NCBI GenBank assembly: GCA_001931535.1
Contig: CP016211.1
Span: 3,996,501-4,060,500, forward strand
DNA length: 64,000 bases
DNA from: Minicystis rosea
Lineage (GTDB): Bacteria; Myxococcota_A; Polyangia; Polyangiales; Polyangiaceae
Direction: 5' to 3'
Part shown: positions 17,101-23,701 of the stretch, in pieces
Numbering within the stretch: position 1 is the stretch's first letter
How the letters are laid out: each line of letters starts with the position of its first letter
Notes under the pieces: generated by a model
Told to the model about the DNA's origin: nothing
The model's database searches: none
What the model saw: the letters and a program-made list of their open reading frames with translations, nothing else
Made by a program: the position numbers and the translations under genes

Positions 17101-19487
17101 TCGTAGAGCCCCGCGACCTGCCGGAACAGCTCGAGCTTGGTCTGGTCGTCCTGATCGTGGAGGAGCTTGACCTCGATGACGCTGGCGAGGCCCTTCGCGT
17201 TGCCTGCCTGCTCGTAGAGCGGGATCAGCGCCTCGGCCGCGGCCAGGTGCTTGGCGTCGATGGTGAGGACCTTCTCGTACGCGCGGGAGGCGCGATCGGG
17301 CTTGCCCTTCTGCGCCATCCACAGCTCGGCGATCTTCATGAGCAGGCCGATCTTGGCCTGATCATCGGTCTCCTTCGCCTCCTGCGACTCGAGGACGCGG
17401 ATGAACTCGTCCCACTTGCCGCTCTCTTCGTAGAAGACCTGGAGGTCGTCCCAGCGACCGAGCGTGAGGTACTTCTTCTTGAGGGCTTCCTGCGCCTTGC
17501 GATCCTGCGGGTTGATCGCGAGGAGCTGCCGCCACGCCTCGACGGCCTGCACGTCGTCGTTGAGGCGCTCGCCGTAGAGGGCGCCGAGCTTGCCGAGCAG
17601 CACCTCCTTGGCCTTGTCGTCGAAGGTGATGTCGACCTGCTTCTGCAGGACGACCGCGAGCGCCTGGAAATCCTTGGCGCGCTCGTGGAGACCGGCCAGC
17701 GCGTTGAGCGCTTCTTGGTTCTCCGGATCGTTGGCGATCACCTCGTTCCAGAGATCGATGCAGATCTCCGGCTTCTTCACGCGCTCGGTGGCGAGCTTGG
17801 CGATTTCGAGGAACTTGAGCCCGCGCGCCGCGCCCTCCGGCATGTTGCCGGCCTCGCGCTTCATCAGGCCGATGAGCTTCTCCCAGTCACGCCGCTTCTC
17901 GTAGCTCTGGCGGAGGAACTCGATGGCCTGCACGTTCTCGCTGTCGAGCGCGAGGATGGCCTCGAAGCACTTCACCGCCTCCGCCGCGTTCGAGAACTTG
18001 GTCGTGTAGAGGTCGGCGGCCTTCGAGTAGTAGTCGATCTTCTCCGCCGGCTCTTCGACGGCCTCGGCGAGCTCGATCAGCGTCTTGACGTACTCGTTGT
18101 AGCGCTTCGCCTGCTCTTGCTTCGCGGCCTTGGCGAGGAGCTCCTCGATGTTGACGACCGGCTTCGCAGGCGCCGACGGAGGAGCCGTCGCCGCTGCGGC
18201 CGCGACGGGCGCAGGGGCCGACGGAACGGGCGCCGAAGGCACGGGCGCGGACACGGGCGGCTGCTCGACGACCGGCGCTGCCTCGAGCGCCGCGACCTCG
18301 GCGCGAGGCGCCGGCGCGGGAGCCTCGGTCTCCACGTGCACCTCGGTCTCCGGCGCGGCAACCGTGGGCGCCGCCGTCGACGCGCCGAGGCGCTCACCGA
18401 TCTGCGCCTCGAACGCGAGGAGGCTCGGATGCTCGGGCGCAATGGCCGCGAGCCGCTCGAACCAGAAGCGCGCGCGGATCAGGTTGCCCGCATTGCGCCA
18501 TTGCACGAGGCCCGCCTGCGCCACGACGAACGGATCATCGCCGTTCGCAGCCGCGACCTTCTCCAGCAGCTTGGCGACGCGATCCCACTCGTTCTGCTTC
18601 GTGCCCCAGAGATCGCGGAGGTACCACACCGCGCCTTCATGCGCGGGCGCCTGCTCCAGCGACTCCTCGAACAGCGGCGCCGCCGCGTCGGCGTTCTGGT
18701 GCCGCGTCGCCCAACGCACGCCGTAGCGGAAAGCCACGTTGCTGCGCGCGACGCCCGACAGCGACGCGAGGATGCGACGCTGCGTCTCGACGATCGCAGG
18801 CGTGCGCTCCTCCTCGATGAGGAGCTGCTCGAACAGCGCCGCCGCCGCCTTGTCCGTCGGATCGGCCCGGTACGCGCCCGCGAGGAACTGCTCGCTCTCG
18901 CCCGGCGAGAAGCGCTTCGCCACGCGCGCCGCGCGCATGAAGAGCCGCGCGCGCGCCGGTCCCTCGGCGGTCTCGGCTTCCTCGACGAGCGTCGCCAGGT
19001 GCGTCTCGAAAGAGCCCTCGTCGACCTGTGCATCGGCGAGCCCGGCGCGCGCCTCTTCGCTCGCGCCGCCCGACACACTGAGCGCCCGCGCGTACGCGGC
19101 CGCCGCCTTCTCCCAGTCTCCCGCGTCGCACAGCACGTCACCGAGCTCGATCTGCAGCTCGGTCGCCGCCGGGTGCTCGGTCGCGCTCTTCAGCTCCAGC
19201 TCGAGGAGCTTCTGCACCATGTTGATCTTACCGAGGCTCCAGTACACGTGGCGCGCCTCGCGCAGCGCCTCCGTGAGCGTCGGATTGAGCTTGTATGCAT
19301 CTTGAAAATGCTTCAGTGCCCGCACCGCGTGGAGGAACTTGTCCTCCAGGATGCGCCCGAGCTTGAGGTGATACGCCGCCTTCGCCGCAGCATCGATGTC
19401 CGAAGCGATGCCCCGCTCCAGCTCCTCGGCGAGCCCCTGCCAATCGTGAACCGCCTCGAGATGATTCAGACGCTCCGCAAGATCCAT
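8136..19487 (-). CDS. gltI: Giant TPR gliding-motility protein, GltI/AgmK-like
   Basis: A protein of about 3,783 residues built almost wholly of TPR-like helical hairpins. Modules repeat with a period of about 72 residues (two hairpins), each with an A-I-x-x-Y-x-x-V-L-x-x-D type segment; intervals measured near the middle were 72, 89, 72 and 72. A Pro/Ala/Val-rich linker occupies about residues 380-450. The last 250 residues are not TPR and contain a GKHLAMYRGEHY stretch that resembles a dead HExxH peptidase helix. M. xanthus GltI (AgmK) is a TPR protein of almost the same size encoded beside other glt genes, which supports the call. The start is set at the ATG at 19487; a TTG at 19508 is the alternative. 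Its gene follows a TPR lipoprotein gene after a 139-base gap holding a hairpin. Confidence 0.85.
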   Translation of the reverse strand: MDLAERLNHLEAVHDWQGLAEELERGIASDIDAAAKAAYHLKLGRILEDKFLHAVRALKHFQDAYKLNPTLTEALREARHVYWSLGKINMVQKLLELELKSATEHPAATELQIELGDVLCDAGDWEKAAAAYARALSVSGGASEEARAGLADAQVDEGSFETHLATLVEEAETAEGPARARLFMRAARVAKRFSPGESEQFLAGAYRADPTDKAAAALFEQLLIEEERTPAIVETQRRILASLSGVARSNVAFRYGVRWATRHQNADAAAPLFEESLEQAPAHEGAVWYLRDLWGTKQNEWDRVAKLLEKVAAANGDDPFVVAQAGLVQWRNAGNLIRARFWFERLAAIAPEHPSLLAFEAQIGERLGASTAAPTVAAPETEVHVETEAPAPAPRAEVAALEAAPVVEQPPVSAPVPSAPVPSAPAPVAAAAATAPPSAPAKPVVNIEELLAKAAKQEQAKRYNEYVKTLIELAEAVEEPAEKIDYYSKAADLYTTKFSNAAEAVKCFEAILALDSENVQAIEFLRQSYEKRRDWEKLIGLMKREAGNMPEGAARGLKFLEIAKLATERVKKPEICIDLWNEVIANDPENQEALNALAGLHERAKDFQALAVVLQKQVDITFDDKAKEVLLGKLGALYGERLNDDVQAVEAWRQLLAINPQDRKAQEALKKKYLTLGRWDDLQVFYEESGKWDEFIRVLESQEAKETDDQAKIGLLMKIAELWMAQKGKPDRASRAYEKVLTIDAKHLAAAEALIPLYEQAGNAKGLASVIEVKLLHDQDDQTKLELFRQVAGLYETKLKEPQRAFERFLSAFELAPGDSQCIADVERAARATGGWDALIAAFQAAIGRADEAGDSELAIALRLRLGHVLRDEVKRIDDALAQFRAVYDADGENADAIAALEQLYRDTGRFGELLGIYEKKRDLVSEPDERRPILYAIAVLYENELKDPNSAITTYLQVLDDEPMDAQALAALDKLYGEQQKWEEYADILRKRIEIADGEELMIDLKYRLGRTLEQHLGDARGALDNYREILLLDPVNDAARAALEAMLEQPELSAEAAQILEEIYETRGDWEKLIRALEILAAAADDVAGRVRLLRKVARTAAENLNDVPRAFDAEARALKDDPANVETRGELEQLAAKSGAWDRLDGIFAEIAQSLEDAQLARGYWMRLAAIAERLGKVEDAAQNYARVLGIDPADTEALAAMDALYTRTERWSDLIGVFRRRIELAADGPDREALYAQMAEVYETRLGQPEQAIAAYREVLAFDETSQVALTALDGLFTRQSMWEELAENLESQLRLATDEGEQLMLMLRLAALRESKMSMIEPAIEIYSQVLERDPSSPEALAALERLGQMPEHELGIAEILEPLYRSAGDYAKLIGVHEVQVRRSDDPSRRVELLHQIATLYEDAGGNLESAFDTYARALAEDPAGVSTQEGLDRLARATGRFADLARVFETLAEKQTDTELGSQLFTMSARVYESDIGDLDSAIRHYRKVLEIDAKNLAAAESLDRIFRAAERYQELSQILQQKADILDDVADKKAALFQAASIEEDVLERHEQSIAVYGKVLELDPEELGAIDALIKLYLGLSRWADLLAVYGKKADLVSDPQEKKLIYYQIGAVYERELSDVARAIDTYQRVLELDPDDLQALGRLDVLYQTAQNWPELLSVLQHESELATDAAEGISYQYRIAELYEKHLDDTSRAIELYRDLLQQMPDHGPTLAALEGIKQGAKDPLGAALVLEPIYDATGEWQKLISVLEVQVKAADDPYQKVELLHRVARLHEEALQDYQAAFDTYARAVQSDIANEESLGNLERLAMAVTRWRDVAALYDQELDKLSEDPQRFVELASRLAQIFETQLEDVENAVGRYRRVLAVDAENQGALGALDRLFTMTERWAELVDILKREAEIGQDPDGILELKYRLGQVYQTRLNDLASAIAAYKEVLAAAPEHMPTREALEGLFSAGINQMEIGEILEPLYQSSGEWDKLAAVLEAELGHLTEPEARLAMYYRIAELQEERLVALDGALNVYLRAIKEYPADDKTLEEVERLGGSTDGGWEQLANAYADVLGIHQDKAVQTSIGKRLARVFEEELADVQKAEETYQYVLSVDGLDTEALTNLDRIYSAQENYPALAATLEQRVRAPAEPFELIELYSRLGQVYEERLGDYDKAIVAFRRIFDDLEKTNDGAIMALERIYGQKAAWTDLKVVLERELENASGDSSEADIRAKMAHLFSDQLNDIPSSLETWRRVLELRGEDQEALAALANLYERMGQWAELCDILERHYDIAPDDQSRVDILLRRAKLFNDRLGRDDSALDDYNRVLDIDYANTEALYAISEIWRKRNDSNELVSSLHQTVDRASAVLPAENLVALFRELGTIYQSVLNQPYDAIDAWRKLLEVNPRDFEAMAALEGLLRAEERWTEVIDVKMQRAEAYEEPGEKVREYLEVASLWENQVGERDRATPAYEKILAIDPTHDAAFLALEELHGAAGRSEPLIELYLARLETRDEVKDRTTILRKVARVFEEQLDDKPQAFDALLTAFEMDFTDMDVVRYLERMTQATNRWPELVSTVNGWLQQQTEPHARIALCLRLAKWYAEDLGRPEFAQPYYQQVLALDPNNVAVLRQMANFFKKQGQWQQQGATLQSALQVAVADYDRKEILTEIGEVLEKRMNEVDQGLGFYKRALDVDQLHLPALEALERIYGDRDQSVDLVEILTRKAKALTNAEQIAATKLRTGGLYESALSQIEKAGSVYREVLEIDASNLLAMRGLERVYSHTAQWPDLVRVLEMQLDVVTTERERIDVLLKIARIQEEQFLKPDLAAVRLEQVVEIDPHHEVALEGLARCYRRLRQWLDLINTFDRHINATHDRHKKIELWGATAKVYAEEVQDLDRAIDAYLNIIDLEDTNIPALEALAKLYEKQDDAAKAIEYMTRVADLTADGKQRVEMYYRIGKQLDEKLGDRISAQERFEMALDLDPTHLPTLSALRVIAVDSADWDRAARYLDQEQMNTEAPRAKAKLLVELGKLREEMLGEHDLAVQAYEMALASDGDNEDAALPLVNEYVNTTQWGRARPLAEMLARKSGKRERSEQHRLQNTLGRVLAALNENEGALKAYQAALNLDLTAQETIRGLADVCFKLGDWAGALTNYQKVLTSLGEEETEARANVYYKLGLIKQNQGQAKQAINNFEKALALEPAHRETLDAMVAVYDALKDWKQVSSYKRQILDNIVDGQERYRMLHDIANVWIDKEGNSAKGIEALEEALDLEPQDHKLLHRLLDLYGKTSNWERMVDILQRIADLELSPERKSRYLYTMAQLYRDKLEDQLRAVDLFNEALDLNPGYLEAFERINKILTTLKEWKQLERAYRKMLHRVAGKGNTDLEYSLWHALGLIYRDRLTDRTASLEAFRMASRLKPEDAQEHLILAELFESGGQVDEAIEEYFSILKLDALKVDPYRKLYQLQLEKKAYDEAWCLAAALSFMRKADQEETQFFEDYRPKGMPQVRGRLDNQQWVSSLFHEEENIYVGKIFEMIAAAALRAKIETLKAKKEMPVLPPAFRQDPATSTVTLARTFGWAAQVLGLPCPLLYVRSDVPGALVAVANDQPTSVAGQTVLTGFSTQDLLFIVGKHLAMYRGEHYIKTLFPTVTELTVLLFAGIKLVAPDAPSPPDIDKQIMATAQTLRGFIQPMQLEGLRMVVKKFLAEGAKANIKRWVQTVEITSARTGLLLCGDLEIAKKIIAAEPQQPGDLTAQEKLKELLLFSVSPQYTALRAALGLQIAVDG

Positions 19488-19509
19488 AGCTTCTTCGGCC
19501 TCGGCCAAG

Positions 19510-19537
19510 CCGGGTGAGGCCCAGAGACCTCACCCGG
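19510..19537 (-). other. Hairpin just upstream of gltI
   Basis: CCGGGTGAGG (19510-19519) and CCTCACCCGG (19528-19537) form a perfect 10-bp stem with an 8-base loop. In the mRNA it ends about 22 bases before the gltI ATG. No T-run follows, so it may shield the 11-kb message or tune translation rather than terminate. Confidence 0.5.
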
Positions 19538-19626
19538 AAACTCCCCGGACTGTGCTTCGCCCAACGTCACCGGCGCGCTGCTCGCTGGCGCGCCCGCGCC
19601 GAGGCACGTGCCCCGGCGCCCTGTCA

Positions 19627-20553
19627 CTACAGCGTCCCTCCGAGGCTCGTCACGAGCGTCTGCGACGTCTCGCACTCGACCTTGAAGCTCGATGCCTTCG
19701 CGCCCTTGCAGGCGCGCGCGCTGAAGCCCTTCAGCATCGAGATCGCCTCCGCGGAGCGCGGCGGCTTGAGCTTCGCGTAGCTGCTCCCGAGCATGTACAG
19801 GATCGTGATCGACTCCGGCCCCTCGGCCGGCGCAGACGCCTTCGCCGCCTCGAGCTCGGTCACGGACTCGGCGAACGAATCCTTCTCCTGGTACACGCCG
19901 GCGAGGAGCACGTGCGTGCCGAACACGGCCTTCGCCTGCGCCTTGTCGTCCGGCTTGATGAAGCCCTTGGCTTCCTTCAGCACCGTCTCGGCCTCCTTGT
20001 AGTGGCCGAGGCGCATGTAGAGATCCGCGAGCGCGTTGTAGAACGTGATGTTCGTCGGCTCGTGCTCGACGGCCTTGTTGTAGTTCTCGAGCGCCTTCTG
20101 CTCGTCGTCGGTCCAGAGGAAGACGTTGGCCAGCTCGAAGTAGCAGTCGGCGTAGTTCGGGTCGTTCTCGACGCACTTCTGGAAGGGCTCCTTCGCCTCT
20201 TCCCAAGGCACCGTCTTCTTCTTCGCCTGCTGCTCGAGGGCATAGCCGCGCTCGAACCAGTAGTTGGCGAACTTGGGCGCGAGCGAGGTGGCGCGGGCCA
20301 TCGTCGACGCGACCTTGTCCCAATCCTCCTTCTTGCGGTACGCCATGCCCAGCTTGAAGAAGATGCGGTGATTCGTCGGGTCGAGCCGCGTCGCCTGATC
20401 GTAGCTGTTGATGGCTCCGTCGACGTTGAGCTTGACCTCCTGATCACCCTTGTTGGCGAGGAGCACGGCTTCCTGCCGGTTGCGGCTGCAACCCGTCCCG
20501 AGCAGGCTCGTGGCGAGGAGGGAAGCCGAGACTACGAATGCGCCACGCTTCAT
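19627..20553 (-). CDS. TPR lipoprotein of the gliding cluster
   Basis: A 308-residue protein with a lipoprotein signal (MKRGAFVVSASLLATSLLGTGC, cleaved before Cys22), hence likely exported and lipid-anchored. TPR-like hairpins fill residues about 28-260 (for example AINSYDQATRLDPTNHRIFF and ALENYNKAVEHEPTNITFYN). The ATG at 20553 has an AAAGGTGAG ribosome binding site. It sits directly before gltI and after gltG. In M. xanthus the outer-membrane lipoprotein GltK is encoded in the equivalent stretch, so GltK is a candidate identity, but I cannot verify it by sequence. It has its own promoter and shares its transcript with gltI. Confidence 0.85.
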   Translation of the reverse strand: MKRGAFVVSASLLATSLLGTGCSRNRQEAVLLANKGDQEVKLNVDGAINSYDQATRLDPTNHRIFFKLGMAYRKKEDWDKVASTMARATSLAPKFANYWFERGYALEQQAKKKTVPWEEAKEPFQKCVENDPNYADCYFELANVFLWTDDEQKALENYNKAVEHEPTNITFYNALADLYMRLGHYKEAETVLKEAKGFIKPDDKAQAKAVFGTHVLLAGVYQEKDSFAESVTELEAAKASAPAEGPESITILYMLGSSYAKLKPPRSAEAISMLKGFSARACKGAKASSFKVECETSQTLVTSLGGTL

Positions 20554-20708
20554 CGAGAGCTCACCTTTCTCATGCAGGCAACGGGGGAGCGGCGCCTGGC
20601 CGCGCCCGACAACGCACGGGTCGATGGACGACGCGTCGTCACGAAGTCCGGGTTCCCAGCCAAAATCATCGGTAAATCAGCACGCGACGAGACAGTCGCG
20701 GCGTGGCG

Positions 20709-20738
20709 AGGATAGGCGGAGCGAAGCTCGGAAGTCCA
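20709..20738 (-). promoter_or_regulatory. Probable promoter for TPR lipoprotein-gltI unit
   Basis: On the minus strand TGGACT (20738-20733), 18 bases, TATCCT (20714-20709). It lies downstream of the gltG terminator and gives a leader of about 150 bases before the ATG at 20553. The rest of the 361-base gap (20554-20914) holds only the gltG terminator. Confidence 0.4.
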
Positions 20739-20828
20739 GGGCCGAGATCCATCGCGAAGCACGCTTCCGGCGGCGCCCGCGCGAAAGTCACCCGAGTAAC
20801 GCTGCGAACACGGGGAGATGGAAACGAA

Positions 20829-20865
20829 ACGCCCCGCGAAGCGCCTTGTTGCGCACGCGGGGCGT
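20829..20865 (-). terminator. Intrinsic terminator after gltG
   Basis: ACGCCCCGCG (20829-20838) pairs with CGCGGGGCGT (20856-20865), with an inner GCGC/GCGC pair. On the minus strand it is followed by TTCGTTTCC. It lies 50 bases beyond the gltG stop. Confidence 0.8.
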
Positions 20866-20914
20866 CTCGACGACGACCGGATGAGCCGGGCTCACCCGAT
20901 CACGTCACGTCCGC

Positions 20915-22987
20915 TCAACCACCGGGGCTGAACATGATCGGGTACGTGACCGTGACGATGCCGCCTTCCGGCTGCGGGAACGACAGGCCGTAGAACGCGC
21001 GCACCGTGCAGGAGACCACCGACCCATCCGGCATGTCCGAGCCGCCGTTCTGCACCTGCGAGACCGCGCCGTCGCGACCGATGACGAAGCGCACCGAAAC
21101 GCGCCCCTGCAGGTTCGGGTTGTTGCGCAGACCGTTCTCGTAGCAGAGGCGGAAGCGACCGAAGTTCTGCCGGACGATACGCTGGATGACCTCGGGCGGG
21201 AGGCGACCGCTCACCTGCGTGGCACCCATGCGGACCTGCGGGGGCTTGGCGCGGTGCGAGCCACCGAGACGGCCGTGGCCGGAGCCGAAGCCCTGCCCCG
21301 TGCCCGTACCCGCGCCGTGACCGATGGTGCCGATGCCGCCGAGACCGATACCCTCGCCGCGACCACCACCGCCCTCGCCGATGCCGGAGAGGCCGAGACC
21401 GCCGGCGCCGAACGAGTCACCAATCTCACCGCCCCACATGTTGCCGCGCGCGCTCAGCGGATCGTTGCCGAGCGAATCATCGCGGCCCCAGGGCGCGGTC
21501 GGCGCGTTGGGATCGCCGCCGGCGCCGCTGTTGAGCAGACCGATCATACCGAACTCCGCAGCATCACGGAGCGCAGCCTGACGCGCGATGTGCGGATCGG
21601 CGTTGTCCGCCGGGCCCTGCACACCGAACTTGTTGCCGGTCGCCTTGGTGTTCGGGTTACCCATGGAACCCTCTTCACCCTTGGCGCGCGTGCCGGTGCC
21701 GCCTTCCTTGTTGTCGGCCTTGGCGTCGGCGACCTCTTCGGTCTTCTTCTCTTCCTGCTCCTTCTCGGCGGCGGCCTGGAGCATCTGCTGGATCATGTAC
21801 TGCTGATCCTGCGAGAGCCCATCCTCGTCCGTCGCGCCGAGCGGCGGCATGAAGAACGCCATCGCCGCGAGGAGACCCGCGTGCACGGCGAACGAGAGGC
21901 CCGTGTAGAGCAGGCCCTGCGTGTCCATCTGGAAGTGCCCCGCGACCACGCGCCCCGCGTTGCCCGCGGTGACCTGGAACGTGAGACCACCGACCTCGAT
22001 CTTCGCCTTCGAGCCCGCCGGAAGCGGCATCTGATAGGCGCCCGAGAGCTCGGCGCACGGCTGCGTCTTGCCCTGCTGAATGGCCTCCTGCACCGTCATC
22101 TTGGGCTGCCCCGGCAGCTCGATCGTGCCGGTGGCGCGCTGCGGGATCACGACGGCGACGGAGCCACCGCGATCCGCGAGAATCACGGGCGCGCGCGTCG
22201 TACCGAGCTTCTCCGCGGGCACGAAGAAGTCGACGGTGAAGTTCTTCCCCTGCTCCTCGCCGACGTAGAACGAACGCGGCGGCGTCAGGTGCTGGACGTG
22301 GAGCACCATCTGATCCCAGAGGATCATCAGCTCCACCGTCTGCATACGCGAGTCCTCGACCTCTTCGGTCGGGACTTCGGGCGCGCTCTTCACGAGCGTG
22401 TACGTGTACGAGCCCTCCGGCGCGTCGTGCGGAACCTCATCGTGCGCGGGCTGCGGAGGCGCGGCGAAGGGGTTGTTGAAGGCGAACGGATCGGCACCAC
22501 CCGCGAACGGGTTCGCCGGAGCGCCGAACGGGTTCGATGCGGGAGCGAACGGAGCCGCCGCGGGCGCAGCGAACGGGTTCGATGCCGGAGCGCCGAACGG
22601 GTTCGACGTCGGCGCAGCGGGCGCGCCCGGTCGCGACGGCGCAGCAGCAGCACCGGCAGCCGCGACGGCGACGGGCTCGGCGCGCTCGAGCACGATCTTG
22701 GTCCCGCCGATCTGAAGCTGATCGCCCGGGTTGATCTTGCACTTGTTGACGCGCGCGCCGTTCACCATCGTGCCGGGCTCGTTGCCCAGGTCGATGAGGG
22801 TGATGTCCTCCGGCGACGCGACCTCGATGACGGCGTGCATGCGCGAAGCAAGCTCGTCGTCGACGCGCAGATGGCTCTTCGCGTCCTTGCCCACCTTGAC
22901 GATGTCCTGCGTCACCGTCTCCCGGCGGACGAGAGCCTCGTTTTGGTAGAGCGCGAATGTAAGAGCGACCTTTTGCTTGCCTTCCAT
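20915..22987 (-). CDS. gltG: Gliding-machinery protein GltG-like: FHA domain, membrane segment, TonB-like C-terminus
   Basis: A 690-residue protein that should link cytoplasm and periplasm. Residues about 5-95 form an FHA phosphothreonine-binding domain (VKVGKDAKSHLRVDDELASR, then NEPGTMVNGARVN). Residues 120-185 are a linker of NPFGAPA-type repeats. One hydrophobic segment lies at about 360-382 (FAVHAGLLAAMAFFM), followed by a charged and Gly-rich stretch. The last 105 residues are a TonB/AgmX-like domain (LPPEVIQRIVRQNFGRFRLC, then VSVRFVIGRDGAVSQV). This order matches GltG/NfsG. The start is the ATG at 22987 with a GAAGGG site; the frame is open further upstream to a GTG at 23038, but the extra residues do not look native. 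It is likely co-transcribed with gltF and ends at a strong terminator. Confidence 0.88.
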   Translation of the reverse strand: MEGKQKVALTFALYQNEALVRRETVTQDIVKVGKDAKSHLRVDDELASRMHAVIEVASPEDITLIDLGNEPGTMVNGARVNKCKINPGDQLQIGGTKIVLERAEPVAVAAAGAAAAPSRPGAPAAPTSNPFGAPASNPFAAPAAAPFAPASNPFGAPANPFAGGADPFAFNNPFAAPPQPAHDEVPHDAPEGSYTYTLVKSAPEVPTEEVEDSRMQTVELMILWDQMVLHVQHLTPPRSFYVGEEQGKNFTVDFFVPAEKLGTTRAPVILADRGGSVAVVIPQRATGTIELPGQPKMTVQEAIQQGKTQPCAELSGAYQMPLPAGSKAKIEVGGLTFQVTAGNAGRVVAGHFQMDTQGLLYTGLSFAVHAGLLAAMAFFMPPLGATDEDGLSQDQQYMIQQMLQAAAEKEQEEKKTEEVADAKADNKEGGTGTRAKGEEGSMGNPNTKATGNKFGVQGPADNADPHIARQAALRDAAEFGMIGLLNSGAGGDPNAPTAPWGRDDSLGNDPLSARGNMWGGEIGDSFGAGGLGLSGIGEGGGGRGEGIGLGGIGTIGHGAGTGTGQGFGSGHGRLGGSHRAKPPQVRMGATQVSGRLPPEVIQRIVRQNFGRFRLCYENGLRNNPNLQGRVSVRFVIGRDGAVSQVQNGGSDMPDGSVVSCTVRAFYGLSFPQPEGGIVTVTYPIMFSPGG

Positions 22988-23060
22988 CTGTGCAGCCTTC
23001 CCTTCGGTGCGCCGGCCAGAGCCGTCGCGCCTCGTCACGCCCTGCGCGGCGAGGTTTGAA

Positions 23061-23081
23061 ATGCGGCCCTTTCAGCCGCAT
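23061..23081 (-). other. Hairpin between gltF and gltG
   Basis: ATGCGGC (23061-23067) and GCCGCAT (23075-23081) form a 7-bp stem with a 7-base loop in the 173-base gap. It has no T-run; read-through to gltG is likely because no good promoter was seen in the gap. Confidence 0.35.
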
Positions 23082-23160
23082 GCCCCTTGGACCTCCTGGG
23101 GTCGCCTCGGGTCGGACAGCGCCTCGCGCCGTCCGTTCCCGCTACGACACCCGCCCGGGG

Positions 23161-23427
23161 CTAAAGGTTCTCGACCGACTTGAGCATCTCCGGGACGAAC
23201 GAAGTCCGCGGCCGGATCAGCGTCGTGCGGACCGGCCCAGGACGCACGCGAATCGTCGCGTCGTTCGGGCCGAAGCCACCCGCGTTCAGCGGATCGTCGG
23301 AGAACTCGTAGCCGTAGCCCTCCTCCTTCTTCCCACCGGCCTTCCCTTGCGCGAAAGCCTCCGTGGTCATCAGGAGCACGCCCACCGCCGCGAACGCCAC
23401 CGCGACCCAACGGGTTGACTTCGTCAT
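23161..23427 (-). CDS. gltF: Small periplasmic gliding protein GltF-like
   Basis: An 88-residue exported protein. Residues 1-26 are a signal peptide (MTKSTRWVAVAFAAVGVLLM then TTEAFA before QGK). The mature part contains YEFSDDPLNAGGFGPNDATI and ends LIRPRTSFVPEMLKSVENL, which I recognise as the conserved core and C-terminus of the GltF/NfsF family. Size agrees with that family. The ATG at 23427 has a strong GAGGAGG site. It is the first gene of its own unit behind a near-consensus promoter and is followed by gltG. Confidence 0.85.
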   Translation of the reverse strand: MTKSTRWVAVAFAAVGVLLMTTEAFAQGKAGGKKEEGYGYEFSDDPLNAGGFGPNDATIRVRPGPVRTTLIRPRTSFVPEMLKSVENL

Positions 23428-23444
23428 TTCAGCCTCCTCGAAAC

Positions 23445-23466
23445 ATTACGCTGTGATTACAGTAAT
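23445..23466 (-). promoter_or_regulatory. AT-rich palindrome at gltF transcription start
   Basis: An imperfect inverted repeat (ATTAC..TGT / ACAGTAAT) directly downstream of the -10, in one of the few AT-rich patches of the window. It could be an operator or a leader hairpin. Confidence 0.4.
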
Positions 23467-23496
23467 ATTGTACCGCCCTCGAATCCCGCTGGTCAA
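23467..23496 (-). promoter_or_regulatory. Promoter of gltF-gltG
   Basis: On the minus strand TTGACC (23496-23491), 18 bases, TACAAT (23472-23467). Both hexamers match 5 of 6. Transcription should start near 23460, giving a leader of about 33 bases. Confidence 0.75.
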
Positions 23497-23637
23497 CGGT
23501 ATCCGAAGGATGCGTAGGAGCTTTCTTGACGGTGAAGTCGAGCACCTTCAGCTCGCCTCCACCGACAGTAGAAAGAACCCAAGGTTCCCGCGGCACGGCG
23601 AACACAGTGCCAAACCGAATCCATCCGCACCAAACGA

Positions 23638-23681
23638 AAAGCCCCCCTCTCCGACACGACTGCGTCGGAAAGGAGGGCTTT
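23638..23681 (-). terminator. Intrinsic terminator after gltE
   Basis: A long hairpin with AAAGCCC on the left, CCGAC/GTCGG near the top and AGGGCTTT on the right. On the minus strand it is followed by TTTTCGTTT. It starts 20 bases beyond the gltE stop and separates gltE from gltF. Confidence 0.88.
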
Positions 23682-23701
23682 GACGCTCGAGAGAGAGCCG
23701 A

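Noticed and set aside
7872..19517. A plus-strand open frame of more than 3,800 codons opposite gltI
   Set aside because: It is a GC-rich antisense shadow: Arg/Leu/Glu/Val-rich with no domain pattern, while the minus strand reads as regular TPR repeats with a signal-free start and a terminator.
21254..23059. A 601-codon plus-strand frame opposite gltG
   Set aside because: Arg/Ala/Thr-rich shadow; gltG carries clear FHA and TonB-like domains on the other strand.
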